Notes: generated from the letters alone by a model not told the origin. A stretch of 64,000 bases of DNA from Sipunculus nudus (GCA_026874595.1 CM049317.1:60610618-60674617), one strand, 5' to 3'; positions 1 to 15,100 are shown, counted from the first letter of the stretch. Translations and numbers: made by a program.

Positions 1-185
1 TCTTTATTGAAAATTCAGCCAGTGGTAACAATTATATATATAAAGTCAACCACCAGCTGCCGTTAAGATACGTATATCCTCTGACCGTGTGATTTTTTGA
101 TCGTTGGAATCATGAATTCGTGGATTATCTTCATCCACGAAAACCACGAAAATAAAATCCCAACTAATATTTCTGAATCTACAGT

Positions 186-612
186 ATGTATATGATTATT
201 GGTACTGAATGTATATGGTTATTGGTACAGTATGTATATGGTTATTGGTACAGTATGTATATGGTTATTGGTATAGTATGTATATGGTTATTGGTACAGT
301 ATGTATATGGTTATTTGTACAGTATGTATATGGTTATTGGTGCAGTATGTATATGGTTATTGGTACAGTATGTATATGGTTATTGGTACAGTATGTATAT
401 GGTTATTGGTACAGTATGTATATGGTTATTGGTACAGTATGTATATGGTTATTGGTACAGTATGTATATGATTATTGGTACAGTATGTATATGATTATTA
501 GTACAGTATGTATATGATTATTGGTACAGTATGTATATGATTATTGGTACTGTATGTATATGATTATTGGTACAGTATGTATATGATTATTGGTACAATA
601 TGTATATGATTA
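186..612. repeat. 23-bp minisatellite against a splice acceptor
   Basis: About 18 copies of the unit agtatgtatatggttattgg plus tac, with scattered single changes; the 3' copies share a g-to-a change (gatt). The array ends about 12 bp before the acceptor of the pore exon. The open frames over it are a by-product of the period. Confidence 0.95.
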
Positions 613-623
613 ATGTTTTTCAG

Positions 624-774
624 GTCAGACAGATTGTACCTTTGATGCTGCCTTGTATTCCAACAATACGTTACCAAGGTGTCCAGCCAACACTTGGGTT
701 GTGCCCATTCTTCTGGGGGTGTACATCCTCATCACAAACATCCTGTTGTTTAATCTGCTGATTGCTATGTTCAG
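624..774 (+). CDS. TRPM gene 1 exon: pore turret and S6
   Basis: The exon starts with two bases completing a codon and ends with AG of the next. It reads [24 protein letters not shown], then a hydrophobic S6 ending [10 protein letters not shown]. The two cysteines correspond to the conserved turret disulphide of TRPM channels, and NNT is a possible N-glycosylation site. The acceptor (ttttcag) directly follows a 23-bp minisatellite and the donor is gtaagg. Earlier exons of the gene are outside the window. Confidence 0.93.
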
Positions 775-3700
775 GTAAGGCAACCTAACACCCCTGGCCT
801 GCTGATGGTATGGTCTGTAAGCTGTGGTTTACCAGTATACATAATAATCATGGAATATTATAATAAATGTTTTTAAATAAGAACATGTAACATGATATTT
901 CCAGCTGTTATTATAGACTACTGATAGTAGTTGCCAGGGACTAAAGTTGTTAAGTATTACCTTGATTTAAAAAAAAAGAATTAATTAAAACCATGTTACT
1001 TGTTGGATGTAGCTGAAGTTTCTTCAGATGAGTACTACACCTTCAATGAATGAACATTCTAACAAAAAATAATAAACTGAAAAGCACTACATTTATCAAG
1101 CCCATTTGTTTTTGCCCACTCAGGCCATTTTAAGCTCAGCTGACTGTAAGTCATCTGAGCTATAGCGATCACTCTTTGTCCCTCGTCCTTCTGTCTGTCC
1201 GTCTGTCCGTCCGTCCGTCTGTCTGTCCGTTAACCAGGCACAAATTGTAACCGCTGGACCTAGAATTTTGTAACTTGACATTCTGAGAGGTCCATAAAAA
1301 ATCTCCTTGGAAACCAGAAATTAGGTCTCTGTTACCCATATCTTTCAAGCTATGGGGCCCCAAAGTACCCCCTAGAATAGTCAAAAATTTCATACAAAAA
1401 CTTCACTATCTCATTAACTACATCACTGCAGGTCATGATTTTTGGCATACCTATTGATCATGAGATGTTTCATGAGTTTCTGCAGACTCGTGGCGCCACC
1501 TGTATTTTTTGATTCTGTACAAATTGTTTTTTTCTTTTTTTGAGACCTTTACAAATTTGAACATCTGTTAACAGGGCACAAATTGTAAAAACTGGACCTA
1601 GAATCTTCATTCTTGACACATTGAGAGACCTATAAAAACTCTCCATGGAAACCAGAAATTAGGTCTCTGTTACCAAAATCCTTTGGGCTATGGGGCCCCA
1701 AAGTACCTCCTAGAATAGTCAAAAATTTCATACAAAAACTTCAATATCTCATTAACTACATCACTGCATGTCATGATTTTTTGGCTTACCTATTGATCAT
1801 GAGATGTTTCATAAATTTCTGCAGACTGGTGGCGCCACCTGTATTCTTCGATTCTTTACAAATTGTTTTCTCTATTTTTGATACCTTTAAAAATTTGAAC
1901 ATCTGTTAACGGGGCACAAATTGTAAAGACTGGACCTAGAATCTTCATTCTTGACACATTGAAAGACCTATAAAAAGTCTCCATGGAAACCAGAAATTAG
2001 GTCTCTGTTACCCATATCCTTCGAGCTATGGGGCCCCAAAGTACCCCCTAGAATAGTCAAAAATTTCATACAAAAACTTCAATATCTCATTAACTACATC
2101 ACTGATGTTCATGATTTTTGGCATACATATTGATCATGAGATGTTTCATGAGTTTCTGCAGACTGGTGGCGCCACCTGTATTTTTTTATTCTTTACGAAT
2201 TGTTTTCTCTATTTTTGAGACCTTTAAAAATGTGAACATCTGTTAACAGGGCACAAATCGTAAAGACTGGACCTAGAATCTTCATTCTTGACACACTGAG
2301 GGACCTATGAAAAGTCTCCATGGAAACCTGAAATAAGGTCTCTGTTACCCATATCCTTTAAGCTGTATGGCTCCAAAATACCCCCCCCCCCCAGAATAAA
2401 GAAAAATTTGATACAAAAACTGCAGTATCTTAATAACTACAACACTGATGGTCATGATTTTTGGCATACATATTGATCATGAGGTGTTCCATCAGTTTCT
2501 GCAGACTGGGTGCGCCTCCTCTATTTTTTTCAAATTTTTACGAAATTTTTTCTGTTTTTGAGACCTTTAAAGATGTGGTTATCTGTCAACAGGGTACAAA
2601 TCATAACAATTGGACCTTGAATCTTCATTCTTGTCATGCAAGGAGGCCTATGAAAAGTGTCTGTGGAAACCTGAAATTAGGTCTCTGTTTCCCATATCCT
2701 TCAAGCTATAGGACTCTGAAGTATCCCTCAGAATATTGGACATTTTGATCCAAAAGCTGAAGTATCTGAACAACTAATGCAGAGATCATCATGATTCTTT
2801 GCATGGATATTGATTATGGAGTGTTTCATCAGTTTCTGCAGTCTGGTGGTGCCACCTATATTTTATTCAATTTTTTTAATTTTTTTCTCTATTTTTGAGA
2901 CCTTCAAGGATGCTGTCATTTGTTAACATTTCACAAATTGTAACAACTCGACCTAGAATCTTCATTCTTGTCATGCAAGGAGGCCCATGAAAAGTGTCTG
3001 TCGAAACCTGAAATTAGGTCTCTGTTACCCATATCCTTCAAGTTATAGGACTCCGAAGTATCCCTCAGAATAATGGAAAATTTGATACAAAAGCTGAAGT
3101 ATCTGAACAACTAATGCAGAGATCACCATGATTCTTTGCATGAATATTGACCATTAACTGTTTTTTATTAGTTTCTGCAGACTGGTGGAGCCACCTGTAT
3201 TTTCTTTTAAAGTTTACACATTTTTTCTCTATTATATAAATATAAATATAAATTATATATATATATATATATATAAAAACAGACACAATCTTGGCCTGTT
3301 GGTTAATCTGTTTGATGCTTCAGTTGAATGGGTATATACTACCATTCAGATGATAAAATTTCCTTTTGCGAATCTCTTCCCAGACATCTGAGCGTCATGA
3401 CCCATGGGTCACTTGTTTATTAACTTTCCTAGGTTTCAATCATAAAAAAAAAATTGGTTAAATTAATTCAAAACATGGCAAATACCACTGGGTCTGTTTA
3501 CACTTAAGCTTTAGCGAATTAAATGCATTTTGATGTTTTGAATATATTTATTTCCCCACAAGAAACAATGTAATAACAGCAATATTTTAAACAGCATGAT
3601 AGGGTTTACCAGAATGTTAATTTTGAAGTGTTCATTATACAAACAGTTTGTTTCATCGCAACTGTAACTTGGATCAGAGATAAGTCTCATGTGTTGCTTA

Positions 3701-6165
3701 GCAACTGTAACCAAGAGGTGAGACTACTTCACAAATGTAACCAAGGGTGGGGGCTACCTAAATCATGTATGGTTGCTTGGCAACAGTAACTAAGAGGTAG
3801 GGCTAAATCACATGTTGTTCCTCAACAATATCCAAGGGTTGAGGCTAAGTCACATGCGTTGCTTATCAACAGTAACCAAGGGGTAAGTTCATATTGAATA
3901 GAAAGGTCAGTTAATTGTACCTCTTTACTCACCATGTCTGTGGCTGTGCTTTCACAGACCTTGATTCAGTGACATTCTCTGGTATCTATTTCATGAATAA
4001 AATGGAACATTTTGATTGGTCAGATAACTCAGTGCCTTCCTGGCAAAGCTAAACATTTGATTAAAACATCACATCTGCATAAAACAAGTCAATGCAAGTC
4101 TTTTGATTGGTTCAAATGCCTTATTCATCATTCAGAAAATAGACACTTAGTGAGGTCACTGAATCAAGGTCTGTGAATATATGTAACCATAGAAATGAAG
4201 GTATGCAGATGCTCTTTACTGAATACTCTATCCCATTCTCTTCTGTCTGTTTCTCTGTTATCTGACCTCTTCTGTTTCTGACAGCTCCACGTATGAGCGG
4301 GTGAGACAGAACACTGACTCTGTGTGGAAGTTCCAGCTCTACCAGCTGGTCAAAGAATACTACTCTCGGCCGGCTCTGGCTCCACCTCTGATTCTCTTTT
4401 CTCATCTCTTCTTGTTCTTTCGTGAAATTTACCGACTCCGGATTGGCTATGTTCCTTCTTATGATGAGTTTGGTTTTAGTAAGTGGATGCTTTTTCCTCT
4501 GCAAATGAGCACTCTGCTTTCTTTATTTTTCTTGGCATTATGGTATATTCTGTATTATTTTATCAATCATTTATTCATAATATAAGATTAGCAGAAATTC
4601 TAAGTAGAAGACTAACATTGCATCTATGTTAAAATCATTAACTGAGGTTATCTGATATTTGATTAACCCTAAAATGCTCAGTCAGGCCCTCATAATGAAT
4701 GACATTTAGAATTGCGTCATTTGGCTCTGTTTTTAAAGTCAAGCTTGTTGCATTTTGATTTCTAGTTCTAAAGATTTTCTATCAACCTAAAGCAAACCTC
4801 TGCAGTGTCTGTAAAGAATTTGAAGAAGCTACAAGAACAGCCAAATGAGATTTGAAATCTTAGTATAAAAAGTGTCAGGATTTGTCTGAAATCTGAGTAG
4901 CAAAGGGTTAATCAATTAATATGTCAGTTTTTTCCATATACTCTACCCTCCAGACACAGCGGTTATACACTGTAGTCCACCATATCTCCTTTGTTTTAAC
5001 TGCTGTTTTGTATAGCAAGATTCAGGGACGGCACAGAGCAAAGAGTTGTAATCAGACCAATGAAAGCATGGTATTACATTGTGCATCCAGCACAAAATTT
5101 TCAGACATGTGACACCCACTCTGGTTTTTCTTATTACACAGATTCCCTGAATCCGACCAATAAGAGCGGGCATTTAGAATTTGGAGCTTCATACACAATA
5201 TGATATCATGCTCTCACTGGTCTGACTAAAATTCTTGGCTCTGGGCCAGCCCTGGTGGGGAAACCCAAAGAATCTTGCTATATTAAGGAATGGTCACAAA
5301 TAAAGATATCTGGGATGACTGCAGTGGATAACTGCTGCATCAGGGGCATACATACACTCTAGACAAGGGCTTTGGCACCTTTCACTGTGTATAGCATGCA
5401 TTTCTTTTCTTCTTTTATCCAGTTACACCTTCACCAAAATTCAGGAGAACACTGATGAAGTTTGGCGATTCCACCGATTCTTTCTGATCAAGGAATACGA
5501 CAGCCGACCACCGCTGGCACCACCTCTTATTTTCATCTCACACATTTACATTTTCATCAGGGCATGCATTCGCATTTGCTTCAAGAAGTGTTTACCTCCA
5601 CACAACAGCCTTAGTAAGCCTAGTTACTTAAAACATTTCATTTTTCATGTAGAATGGAAGTTGTTTCCTTACTCTTTCATATTAAAGTGAAAGATAAAGA
5701 TTCTCATATTATAGCCATGGGTGACTATCATGTTGCCTTCCACTTGTTGAAGACCTGAAGGCCTGTGTCACAGTGTCAGATACACATCATTTGGATTGTA
5801 ACACCCCTGTGTTTTAATGAACTCCCCATGCAGTAAAGCCCCTCTGTGTAGGTGAGCCACTCCACCTTACAGAGACGTCCATTCAGAATACCTCCCAGCC
5901 CTATAACCCAAAGCAAGGCTTACTATATACCACCTCTGCCATTTATTCTGACCTCAGTGCACAAAGAGATCAAATGTGAGTTGACATTCGGTGAAATTAA
6001 AGTGGCCACTGCATCAGTTTAAACCTTTGCCATCGCCAAAGATTGGCAGTATCATTTATTCTTAAGTTGGACACTTCTGTCAGGCATTCTGGTACTGTAA
6101 ACAAAATTCTTGTGTTATTGTATCCGCCAAAACAGAGTTTTGCGGATACTATGTTTTCAGCTGTA

Positions 6166-6198
<33 letters not shown>

Positions 6199-9100
6199 GT
6201 AGGTCTCCGGAGAACTCCTCCGTAACCGCTGGGCGGAATTTTACGAAACCCGGGATTATGTTTGGGTCACATGTGAACTGCTGCGCCCCGATTTTGTTTT
6301 GACCTCTGACCTTTCCTCTGAGCTCTGCGTCCGTTTGTGCGTCTGTTTCCACATATCTCGGGAACCGTTTGACCGATCAGGAAAATTTTTTTTGCACAAA
6401 TGTAGCCCTTGGAGAGCTTTATAACATACACAAAAAATGGTGGCGCCACCTGCAACCATGTTTGCACAGTGTCCATCTGTTCGTCTGCCTTGGGTTAAAA
6501 TCACTCATATCTCTGCAGTGACTTAACTAATTCACCTGAAATTCGGTATGCGTAAACATCCTGGATAGCTTTTCTGATTTTATGACAGGTGGCGCCACCT
6601 ACATTCACGTTTACGCTGCAGACATCCAAGCTCATATCTCGGGAACCGTTTGACCGATCAGGAAAATTTTTTTTGCACAAATGTAGCCCTTGGAGAGCTT
6701 TATAACATACACAAAAAATGGTGGCGCCACCTGCAACCATGTTTGCACAGTGTCCATCTGTTCGTCTGCCTTGGGTTAAAATCACTCATATCTCTGCAGT
6801 GACTTGAACAATTTCCTTTGGCATTTGGCATGCGTATACATCCTGGATAGCTTTTCTGATTTTATGACAGGTGGCGCCACCTACATTCACGTTTATGCTG
6901 CAGACATCCAAGCTCATATCTCGGGAACCGTTTGACCGATTGGGCCAAAATTTTGCATGAGTATAGATCTCACATAGCTCTTTATCATACGCAAAACTGG
7001 TGGCGCCACCTGCAGCCATTTTTCCACAGCTCCTGTCTGTTTGTCTGCCATGGGATAAAATCACTCATATCTCGGCAGTGGTTTGACATATCTGCCTAAA
7101 ATGTTGCAGGTTTATACATCCCCGACAGCTCTCTTGATTTTATGACAGGTGGCGCCACCTGCATTCTAGTTTATGCAGCAGACATCCAAGCTTATATCTT
7201 GGGAACCGTTTGACCGATTGGGCCAAAGTTTTGCATGTGTATAGTTCTCACATAGCTCTTTATCATACGCAAAACTGGTGGCGTCACCTGCAACCATTTT
7301 TGCTCAGCGTCCATCTGTTTGTCTGCCACGGGCTAAAATCACTCATAAACATGTAGTGGTTTGACTTATCTGTCTTAAATTTTGCATATGTATACAACTT
7401 GGACGGCTTTCTGGATTTTGTGGTAGGGGGGGCAACCTACATACACCATTTGGCTGCAGACATCAGTGCTAATATGCAACACTCTATTTCCCCTTGCCAC
7501 TCAATCCATGCCTCACTTCACCCGTTCCACTCTGATTTAGGCGGATACACGACTACCCGTATTCTAGTTTTATATTAAGTGAGGGAAATGCCTACAACAT
7601 GTCACCTGAACAGTTTGTTCAGTCATGAGATAAGAGGCTATATGAAATTTGTTGAAGTTCAGAGTCTTGTGTCATGATTAAATGTGGGGAACTATGCCCT
7701 GATTTTTATTGACATTTTTCCTCTGAGTGTTACCTTCACTTGCTTTACTTAAATGTGACTCTGGTTATGAAACACATGACTGAACAAACTGTTAGGGTTG
7801 TAGGGTTTCTCCCACAGATAAAAATAAAACAACACAGCAGTTTAAGTGTTAAATCATCAAATGGTCAAAAGCTCTGTCCAAATTTGGAATGGTTGTTATT
7901 ATTAAGCCGAAACTTATACTGCCAGTCTGAGGGTTAAATGTAATGATTAAAGATGAAGCTATACAATTGTGGCGGGTAATACTTGAAGGTTTTTCCCTTA
8001 TATCAGTTAGCATTTTTTAAAGATCAAGCTATACAATTGTGGCGGGTACTACTTAAAGATTTCCCCTTATATCACTTAGCGTTTAGCTCCATAGCACATT
8101 GTAGTGACTTGAATAAGTGCCATCTCTGTAAAGTATGAGCATATCTGCCAGCAGCTGGATTGAGGCCATATTTCCATATCAATCAGGCACCAGAAAGCAT
8201 GTGAAGCTTTTACCTTGCTGAAGGACAACATACTTTTCCATAGGGGTAGCCTATTAATGGGTCAGTCCATTAATTGATGAGAGGGATGGTAGGTTGCTCT
8301 GATGTCTTACAATATGCGTGACAGAGGCCCACAGGTCTTCAATAAGCTGATGAAGGCAACATGATTTTGAGGTTAGAAAGCTCTTGATAAATGTCATCGA
8401 AGGCTCTGATATCGAAATCTTTTTTCCTTCATCGGGACCTTATGTCTAGCAGAAATGCAATTTTCACATCTGATATACATTTATGAAACTATGATGCAGC
8501 CAAATTTAAATAAGACAATGTAAATGTAAGAATATAAAAAAAAAATACAATGGCATTGTTATATATCAACATAATTTGTATGAAAAGTTGAAATTTTAAA
8601 ATATGGTGTGTGACATGTATTATAAAAAACCTATTTATATAAAATCTAGGTTGATATTTCCATATGAAGTTTATGCTTTCAAATGTTAGCAAAAGAAAAG
8701 TTGTAAAGAAATTTATCTACTTAAAAGGCTCAAGGAGTATACTTTATAGAGCTGAATGTTTAAAAAATATCATAAATTCTGCACTCAGTATTGAATAAAA
8801 CTGAATTTTTAAATTTTGAATAAATTTACCTTTGGCAGCAATGGATGAAATCAAAAGAATACATTGTTATATATTACATTAGAATAATTCACAATTCCTC
8901 ATTATATAAAAAAAAAATTAGATTAAAATAAAATATTTAAACTTATTCATTTACAGAGATGGAATTTGAGGAGGCTGAAGAGAAACAGTTGATTGCGTGG
9001 GAGAACATGAATGCTGATGAATATTTGCGGAAAACAGAAGCAAATGCACAGGCTCATATACAAAACCGTGTCCAGGAGATTAATAATCAGTAAGAATCAG

Positions 9101-12100
9101 TTGTCACTTCATATTTCAATTCCCTGTTCTGAATAACCATTTCCCCTTGTTTTGCCTGATTGTTTATTCTCTCTACTACTTTTATGCAGCTTTTAATTAA
9201 TATATGTCAGATATTGGAATAGGCCCCTTTAAGGGTTTGAATACCAGTTTTATCCCTCTAACAGCATCAAAGGCAAGATGGTGACATCTCAATATAATCT
9301 CTGAGATTTGGTGTACATTCTTAATTACAGGATGGTATTTCTCGAATATATCTAAGGTTGTGCATATAATTCCTGAAATGCAGAAGACATGATTACAGTA
9401 AAATTCATTATTGTATGGTTGTAATTTTCATACTCATTCAGTAGACATTGCCACCTTCAGGCCTTGGACCAACCTTTAAAAAGTATACTTTTCTGTTAAA
9501 TATTTTCATATAAAATGACTTTGTTGTTTTACAAAATGGAGTGTAACTGCCTGAAAAATTTCCACTATGTGTCATTTATTGTGTACTAATCAGGTTTATT
9601 TGCTTGAAAGTTTCAAGATGCATCAACAAATTTGTGTTTTCCAGGGTGGATGCCATCTCACAACATGTAGAAGAGATCATGGATAATGGATTACTGAGTC
9701 GTAATACAACAGGAAAACAGCTGAAACTTCCTCCACTACTAGAGGAGAGGTTGGGATATCTTGAGGAACAGGTTAGTATGATATTCATACAATATTAATT
9801 TGTAATAATAAAAAATAATTGATACTAATGGTAAAATTAATCTTTTCATTTTATGCTTGTCTCATTCTATTGATAACACCTACATGCAGTATTTACATAA
9901 ACTTACATTGTCTTTTCCAAGGCTCAGGAAAGCCCAGGAAATTAATGTTCAAGTTTTCAAAGTTGAGACTGTTTGGGGAAATGGGGGGGGGGGATGTCTG
10001 TGTTGTGTACTGGAATAGAAAACAAATTGGCATCTCCATTAAGGCTATGTCTTATAAAGCAGTGGAGTATCAACAATCTGAGATCCTTTACTACTTAAAA
10101 GAAAATGTTCATCTTTGTCATTATTATCAAGTATCTAGCTGACAACTATGCTTTCCAAAACCTTGATTCATTGAGCTGCTCTGGCGTGTATTTCATTAAT
10201 AATGAACAAGGCAGTGGAAGCAATCAAATGACTCATGTATTGTACACTTATTCTGTGTGGCTGCTGGTGCCCTTTTGAGACCAAATATTAAGCATTGTTA
10301 GGAGAGCATCAAGAATCTAACCAATCATAAAGCCATATAAACTGTCTTGTTCTGGTACATGTGTTCTTGTTCAGACAGCATGTTAACAGTGTATTGTTTA
10401 CGTTTGGTTCATTGGATTTAATTGGCAGTTGTACTTTCTGCCTGAACACTTGCAGGCTTGTTCATTATATATTAAATGGAGGCCAGAGCTATTTGCTGAA
10501 TCAAGGTCTTTGAAAGCATAGCTGGCAGAGGCTTGGTAGAATGAAGATGCTGTACCTCTGGTTTTCTAAACTTCAGGGCATGGTTTGACCATCATCAGTG
10601 CCTCAAATCAAAATGATTAAGTTTTTACAAACTCTCTGAGATTGGATCCAGTATTTTACCATAAGGTCAGGATTTCAGGATTTTCCCTGACCCCATGAAA
10701 TATAAAAAATGAGCACGGAGATTTAATATATTATATCATATAGAAACCTTCAACAACATTTAGTGCTTTTAACAAGCCATAGACAAATCAATTAAGGAAA
10801 AAAGCTTCTTCTGTCTGTTACTTAGAATTAATTGTGCATTTTTGATCTTCCCCCTGCTGGCCTTGTCAACTGTCAGTATATACTTCTGAAGAAGGGGGCC
10901 TGTTTTAGAAGGAGATATGCCTTAATTGTCTGAGCATACTACAGCATCTCAGATTCCAGAAATATCTAGTTATGTAAGTTTTTCACTCTTGGTATTTATG
11001 TCAATAAAACTTCTATATTCACACAGATGAAGAGGACTGCTAAAGGACTAGACTGGATCATTGAATCCATGGTGGAAAAGGGAGCAGGGTCCAAGTCTGG
11101 GCGACCAGATCTGCCAGATGTAGATAAGAAACGCGAAAAAGGTAGCTGATATTCAACTGACAAAAATGACTTGATGTAGTGTACTACAAACAATTTGCAT
11201 TGTTGTGATTGATGATTACAGTATCAATCATTGGTGATGCTGGTGTTTACAATGATGTAAGTGTTTGGTCTCAAGGGCAATATTTGTCTCAGTCCCGTGG
11301 TAAAATGGTCTCGTTTGTGTCCTGTCTTTCTTATATCTCTGATATAATGTCTAACAGGATTATTTATCTCTGACAGGATTAGAATATATCTCTGACTGGA
11401 GTAGAATGTGTTTTTATGGACAATATGACCGGTTTTTATAGGCATACACATTTTTATTAAGTATGCAAAAATGCAACCATTTTAATTGATTAAAAAAAAG
11501 ACCAATCATTTATATAACCAATTAAATTGTCACACCATTTTATAGGCTCTCAAGTTATTCTTCTTTTCCTACTTTATCCTACTTTTTTGGCTTCAGTTCT
11601 ATTTTTACTACTTTTTTTTTTAATTCATATTATTTCTCAACTTTTTTCTTTTGCACTGTAACATGCAATGTCAAACTGCTGTGCATTACTTTGAAATTGT
11701 TCTTGTGATATTATAAGTAAAATATTATTGGAAGTTTGGGCAGCATGTGATATCAAAAGTACAAGTAAAAACTGAGCACCACACAATATTTGTTAAAATG
11801 TGTTCTAAAAAAAAAGATTTTTTTAAATCTCACACTCATTAATCATAAATAAGCATGATTAACGTTATATTGTGTGGTTCAGTCCTATCCTATTTTTTAA
11901 TATTTCCAGTCCTGCTTTTTTCCTACCTATTCTTGAGGTTTTTCTTGACAGCCTGCCATTAGTGAATGATGATTGTTTTAAAATAGAGAAAGAAAGTATG
12001 AAAAAAAAAATGACCCTCAGTATATTCAATATAATTTCACAAGACTAATGAAAATGATGATTTTTTTATGACAGAAAAACCAAATATGAAAGAGAATTAT

Positions 12101-15100
12101 CCATCATCAGTTGTTGGAACAACAAAAATGAATATGATGATTTTTTTATGACAGAGAAAGCTAAAAAGGATGAAGAAGCTGAGGAGGAGAAAAAGCAGGT
12201 GACCGGCCTCCTTCTGAAGCAGCTGGAGCTCCATTACTCAGCACGACAGTCACATTACCCCGCCGAGGGCAAGGTCGTCCTACGCTTTAACGTGCCTGAC
12301 GAGAAGGTACCCTGGCAGGTCAGTGTCACATGGTTGGTCATATTATCCCATCAAAGAAATGAACAATAAAAGCCATTTTTGGTGTGAACAGAGTTTGCAC
12401 ACAGCAGTAAAATTTATTTAAAGATTTTTTTTTGGGGTTGAGTTAACTTTTGTATGTAGTCATATTTAATTCTTAATATAAGTATTCATGCACATCCTGC
12501 AGAGTTCCATTTTGGTATGGGACTACGTGACAGGGTGGTCAAACACTCACTTCCTATCATGACATTTTGTATCCTGGTGTTATGCAGGCCCAGTGTCTAC
12601 CACACCTGTTGTTCCTGAGTGTGTGTAATTATCCTCATTGAGTGCTTTTAGGTGACATTAAATGATTGTCAGTCTATATCATATCAGGTTGTCAATAACA
12701 TACCTTTGAGAATTTTAATAAACAAATTATTCAACTGTTATATCTTGTATGTATATATGTTTCTCCAGGAACTTTTGATAAAATGTCAAGCCTCCCAGCT
12801 GTAAAGATGAATACTTGGTATGGTACCATGTTTGATGAACATGTTTATTGTATCCCGAGTCAAAGTCGGGGGGGGGGGGGGGATACTTTGGCTTTAGCAC
12901 AGTCCCGCAGCCGTAGACAAATTTTGTAAGTGAGATAACTCAAACTTTATTTCACAGATCTATATCAAACTTTACATGTGCATAGGTATGGGTGAGAGGA
13001 CGAAGGCTATTTAAAATGAGGTCTTGACCTATTAGGAGAGTGACCTTGAATATATCCCTATTTGGTAAAAATCACACAAAATCTTAAATATCTCAAAAAA
13101 GGTTGCATTGATAGGTGGAAAAATCAGGTTGACTAAAGATCTTGGATAGCTTTGTCTTGTACAGAAGACTGGTGGCGCCACGTATTTTCCTTTATTGTTT
13201 TACAGACAGAGTGGGCTGAATATGATCCAGTGAACTACACCGCCAGCATGGTCCTACAAATCCCTCCCTGGGCTGACTCTGTGGATCTCATGGCATTGTA
13301 AGCAGAGGTTTTATTGAAACAGATAGTGTTTTGCAAAATATGCAGACATGTTTCAGGACTTCTGATAAATAGGAAACTTTTCTGAATGTGTTGGATTTTG
13401 GCATTTATAATTTTATTTCCATTCACCTTTGTGTGTCTTTTTGATCAGACAAACATGGTCATGTTATAGTATACACATATCTCTCTGTCTTTAACACTCT
13501 TTCATTTAACAGCCAATAGATGGCACTGATGAGCAATTTAAGTGTCACTGTAAACAATAAGTGTGATGATTTTAAAGTGATCCTATTTTGGCTTTGGTTT
13601 GCTAGCTTTTTAAATTCTAGAGTGTCAGTAATTTCATTTATATGGTACTATAGTGCATCTGATTTGGATATATTATATTGTTTACATAATTTTGCAAAAT
13701 AAAATAAATAAATTTTATAATTTTTCTTTATATCAGTGCCCCCGATTCCCGTCCAGCGTTAGCCTTCAATGAGGTCGACCATGAATACGGAGCAGACAGG
13801 AGAAGTCGCTGTGAACAGTACCAAGTCAAGAATGGCCTGCCCTTGAACCCTCAGGGTCGTACTGGTCTGTGTGGGCGGGGTCTGCTCGGGCGCTGGGGTC
13901 CAAACCACGCAGGAGATCCCATCATTACAAGGTTAGTATTAGAGTGTTTATACCTGGGTTTATCTTATAATATATCTGTGGTTGGCTTTATATTTGCCAG
14001 GTTAAAATTTCAATTTTCACTTTTTCTGTGTTTTGTGAGGGTTCCATTTTCACGATCTCAACTACTGGTACACAGAGTATACCTTTATTATATTAATTAC
14101 TTATATCAAATAATAAGCCTGTGTGCCAGGGCTTAATAACTTAGTAATACTGGGACATAGGGAGCATGGACCAAGTGGAAATTATTATTCATAGAAGGCA
14201 TATATTTGAAAGATCTTACATTATTCATTATAGCAATCTGTCAAAATACAAGACGTATTATTTTTCCTTTTATCGATTTTTTACCTTTCAATTTGCCTTT
14301 ATATTCTAAAAGGCTTCTTCTTGCAAATATTTCCCTTTTGCAACTATCGCAAATTTGCAATCCTTGCGAACAAAAGGCAACCACAGTATTTTACTAAACT
14401 GCAGATCAGGATTTTGTCTTAAGGTTGTGTATCAGCTATATGTTCTGGTGGATTTATATCTTGCCTTGGAATAGCAAGTGACCCATGGATCATGGTGCTC
14501 AGCTGAATGTGAATTTATAAAGAAGTTTTGGTACACATAAATGATGGAAATCTGCCATCCTGATTGGTGGGTGTAAATGATCTAATTAAACAAGACAAAA
14601 GAATAAAAATACTTAATACCTTTTATTAGCCCTCAGCCCTTAGGCTGATGGGCTATTGTCATCACCCAAGCTGTCCGTCCGTCCGTCCGACGTCTGTTAA
14701 CTTTTACCTTGTGAGCGGGATATCATGAAAAGGATTCACCGTGAGAAATTTATTTCCTCTGTAAAGATGTATATTGACAAATTCTTGGTCAAGTTCGAAG
14801 ATGGGTGACCTTGACCTATATTTCTACGTTTTAGAGCTGTTTATAGAAAAAACATTTAGAAGCTTATTTTTCAGGAACCAATGGGTGGATTTTCACAATA
14901 CTTACTGTGTTCATAGGGACTGGTGGTCTGTAACTGCTGCACAAGTTTGGGGGCAACACCTAAAATTTCTGATTTTTAATGAATATTTCTTGGATTTTTC
15001 AACTTTGGCCTTGTGAGCGGGATATCTCTAAAAGGATCCACAATAAGAATTTTATTTCTTTGGTGAAGATGTATATCGACAAAACCTCGGTCAAGTTCGA

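Noticed and set aside
186-517. 102-codon open frames over 186-517
   Set aside because: They are translations of a 23-bp minisatellite in three frames (WLLVQYVYGY repeats), inside an intron.
1131-3418. CRISPR-like regular repeats
   Set aside because: Units are about 338 bp, contiguous and diverging, in an animal intron; no spacers.
6043-6352. Poly-Arg and poly-Gly open frames on opposite strands
   Set aside because: They read through a (CCG)n run at the end of a Helitron-like element.
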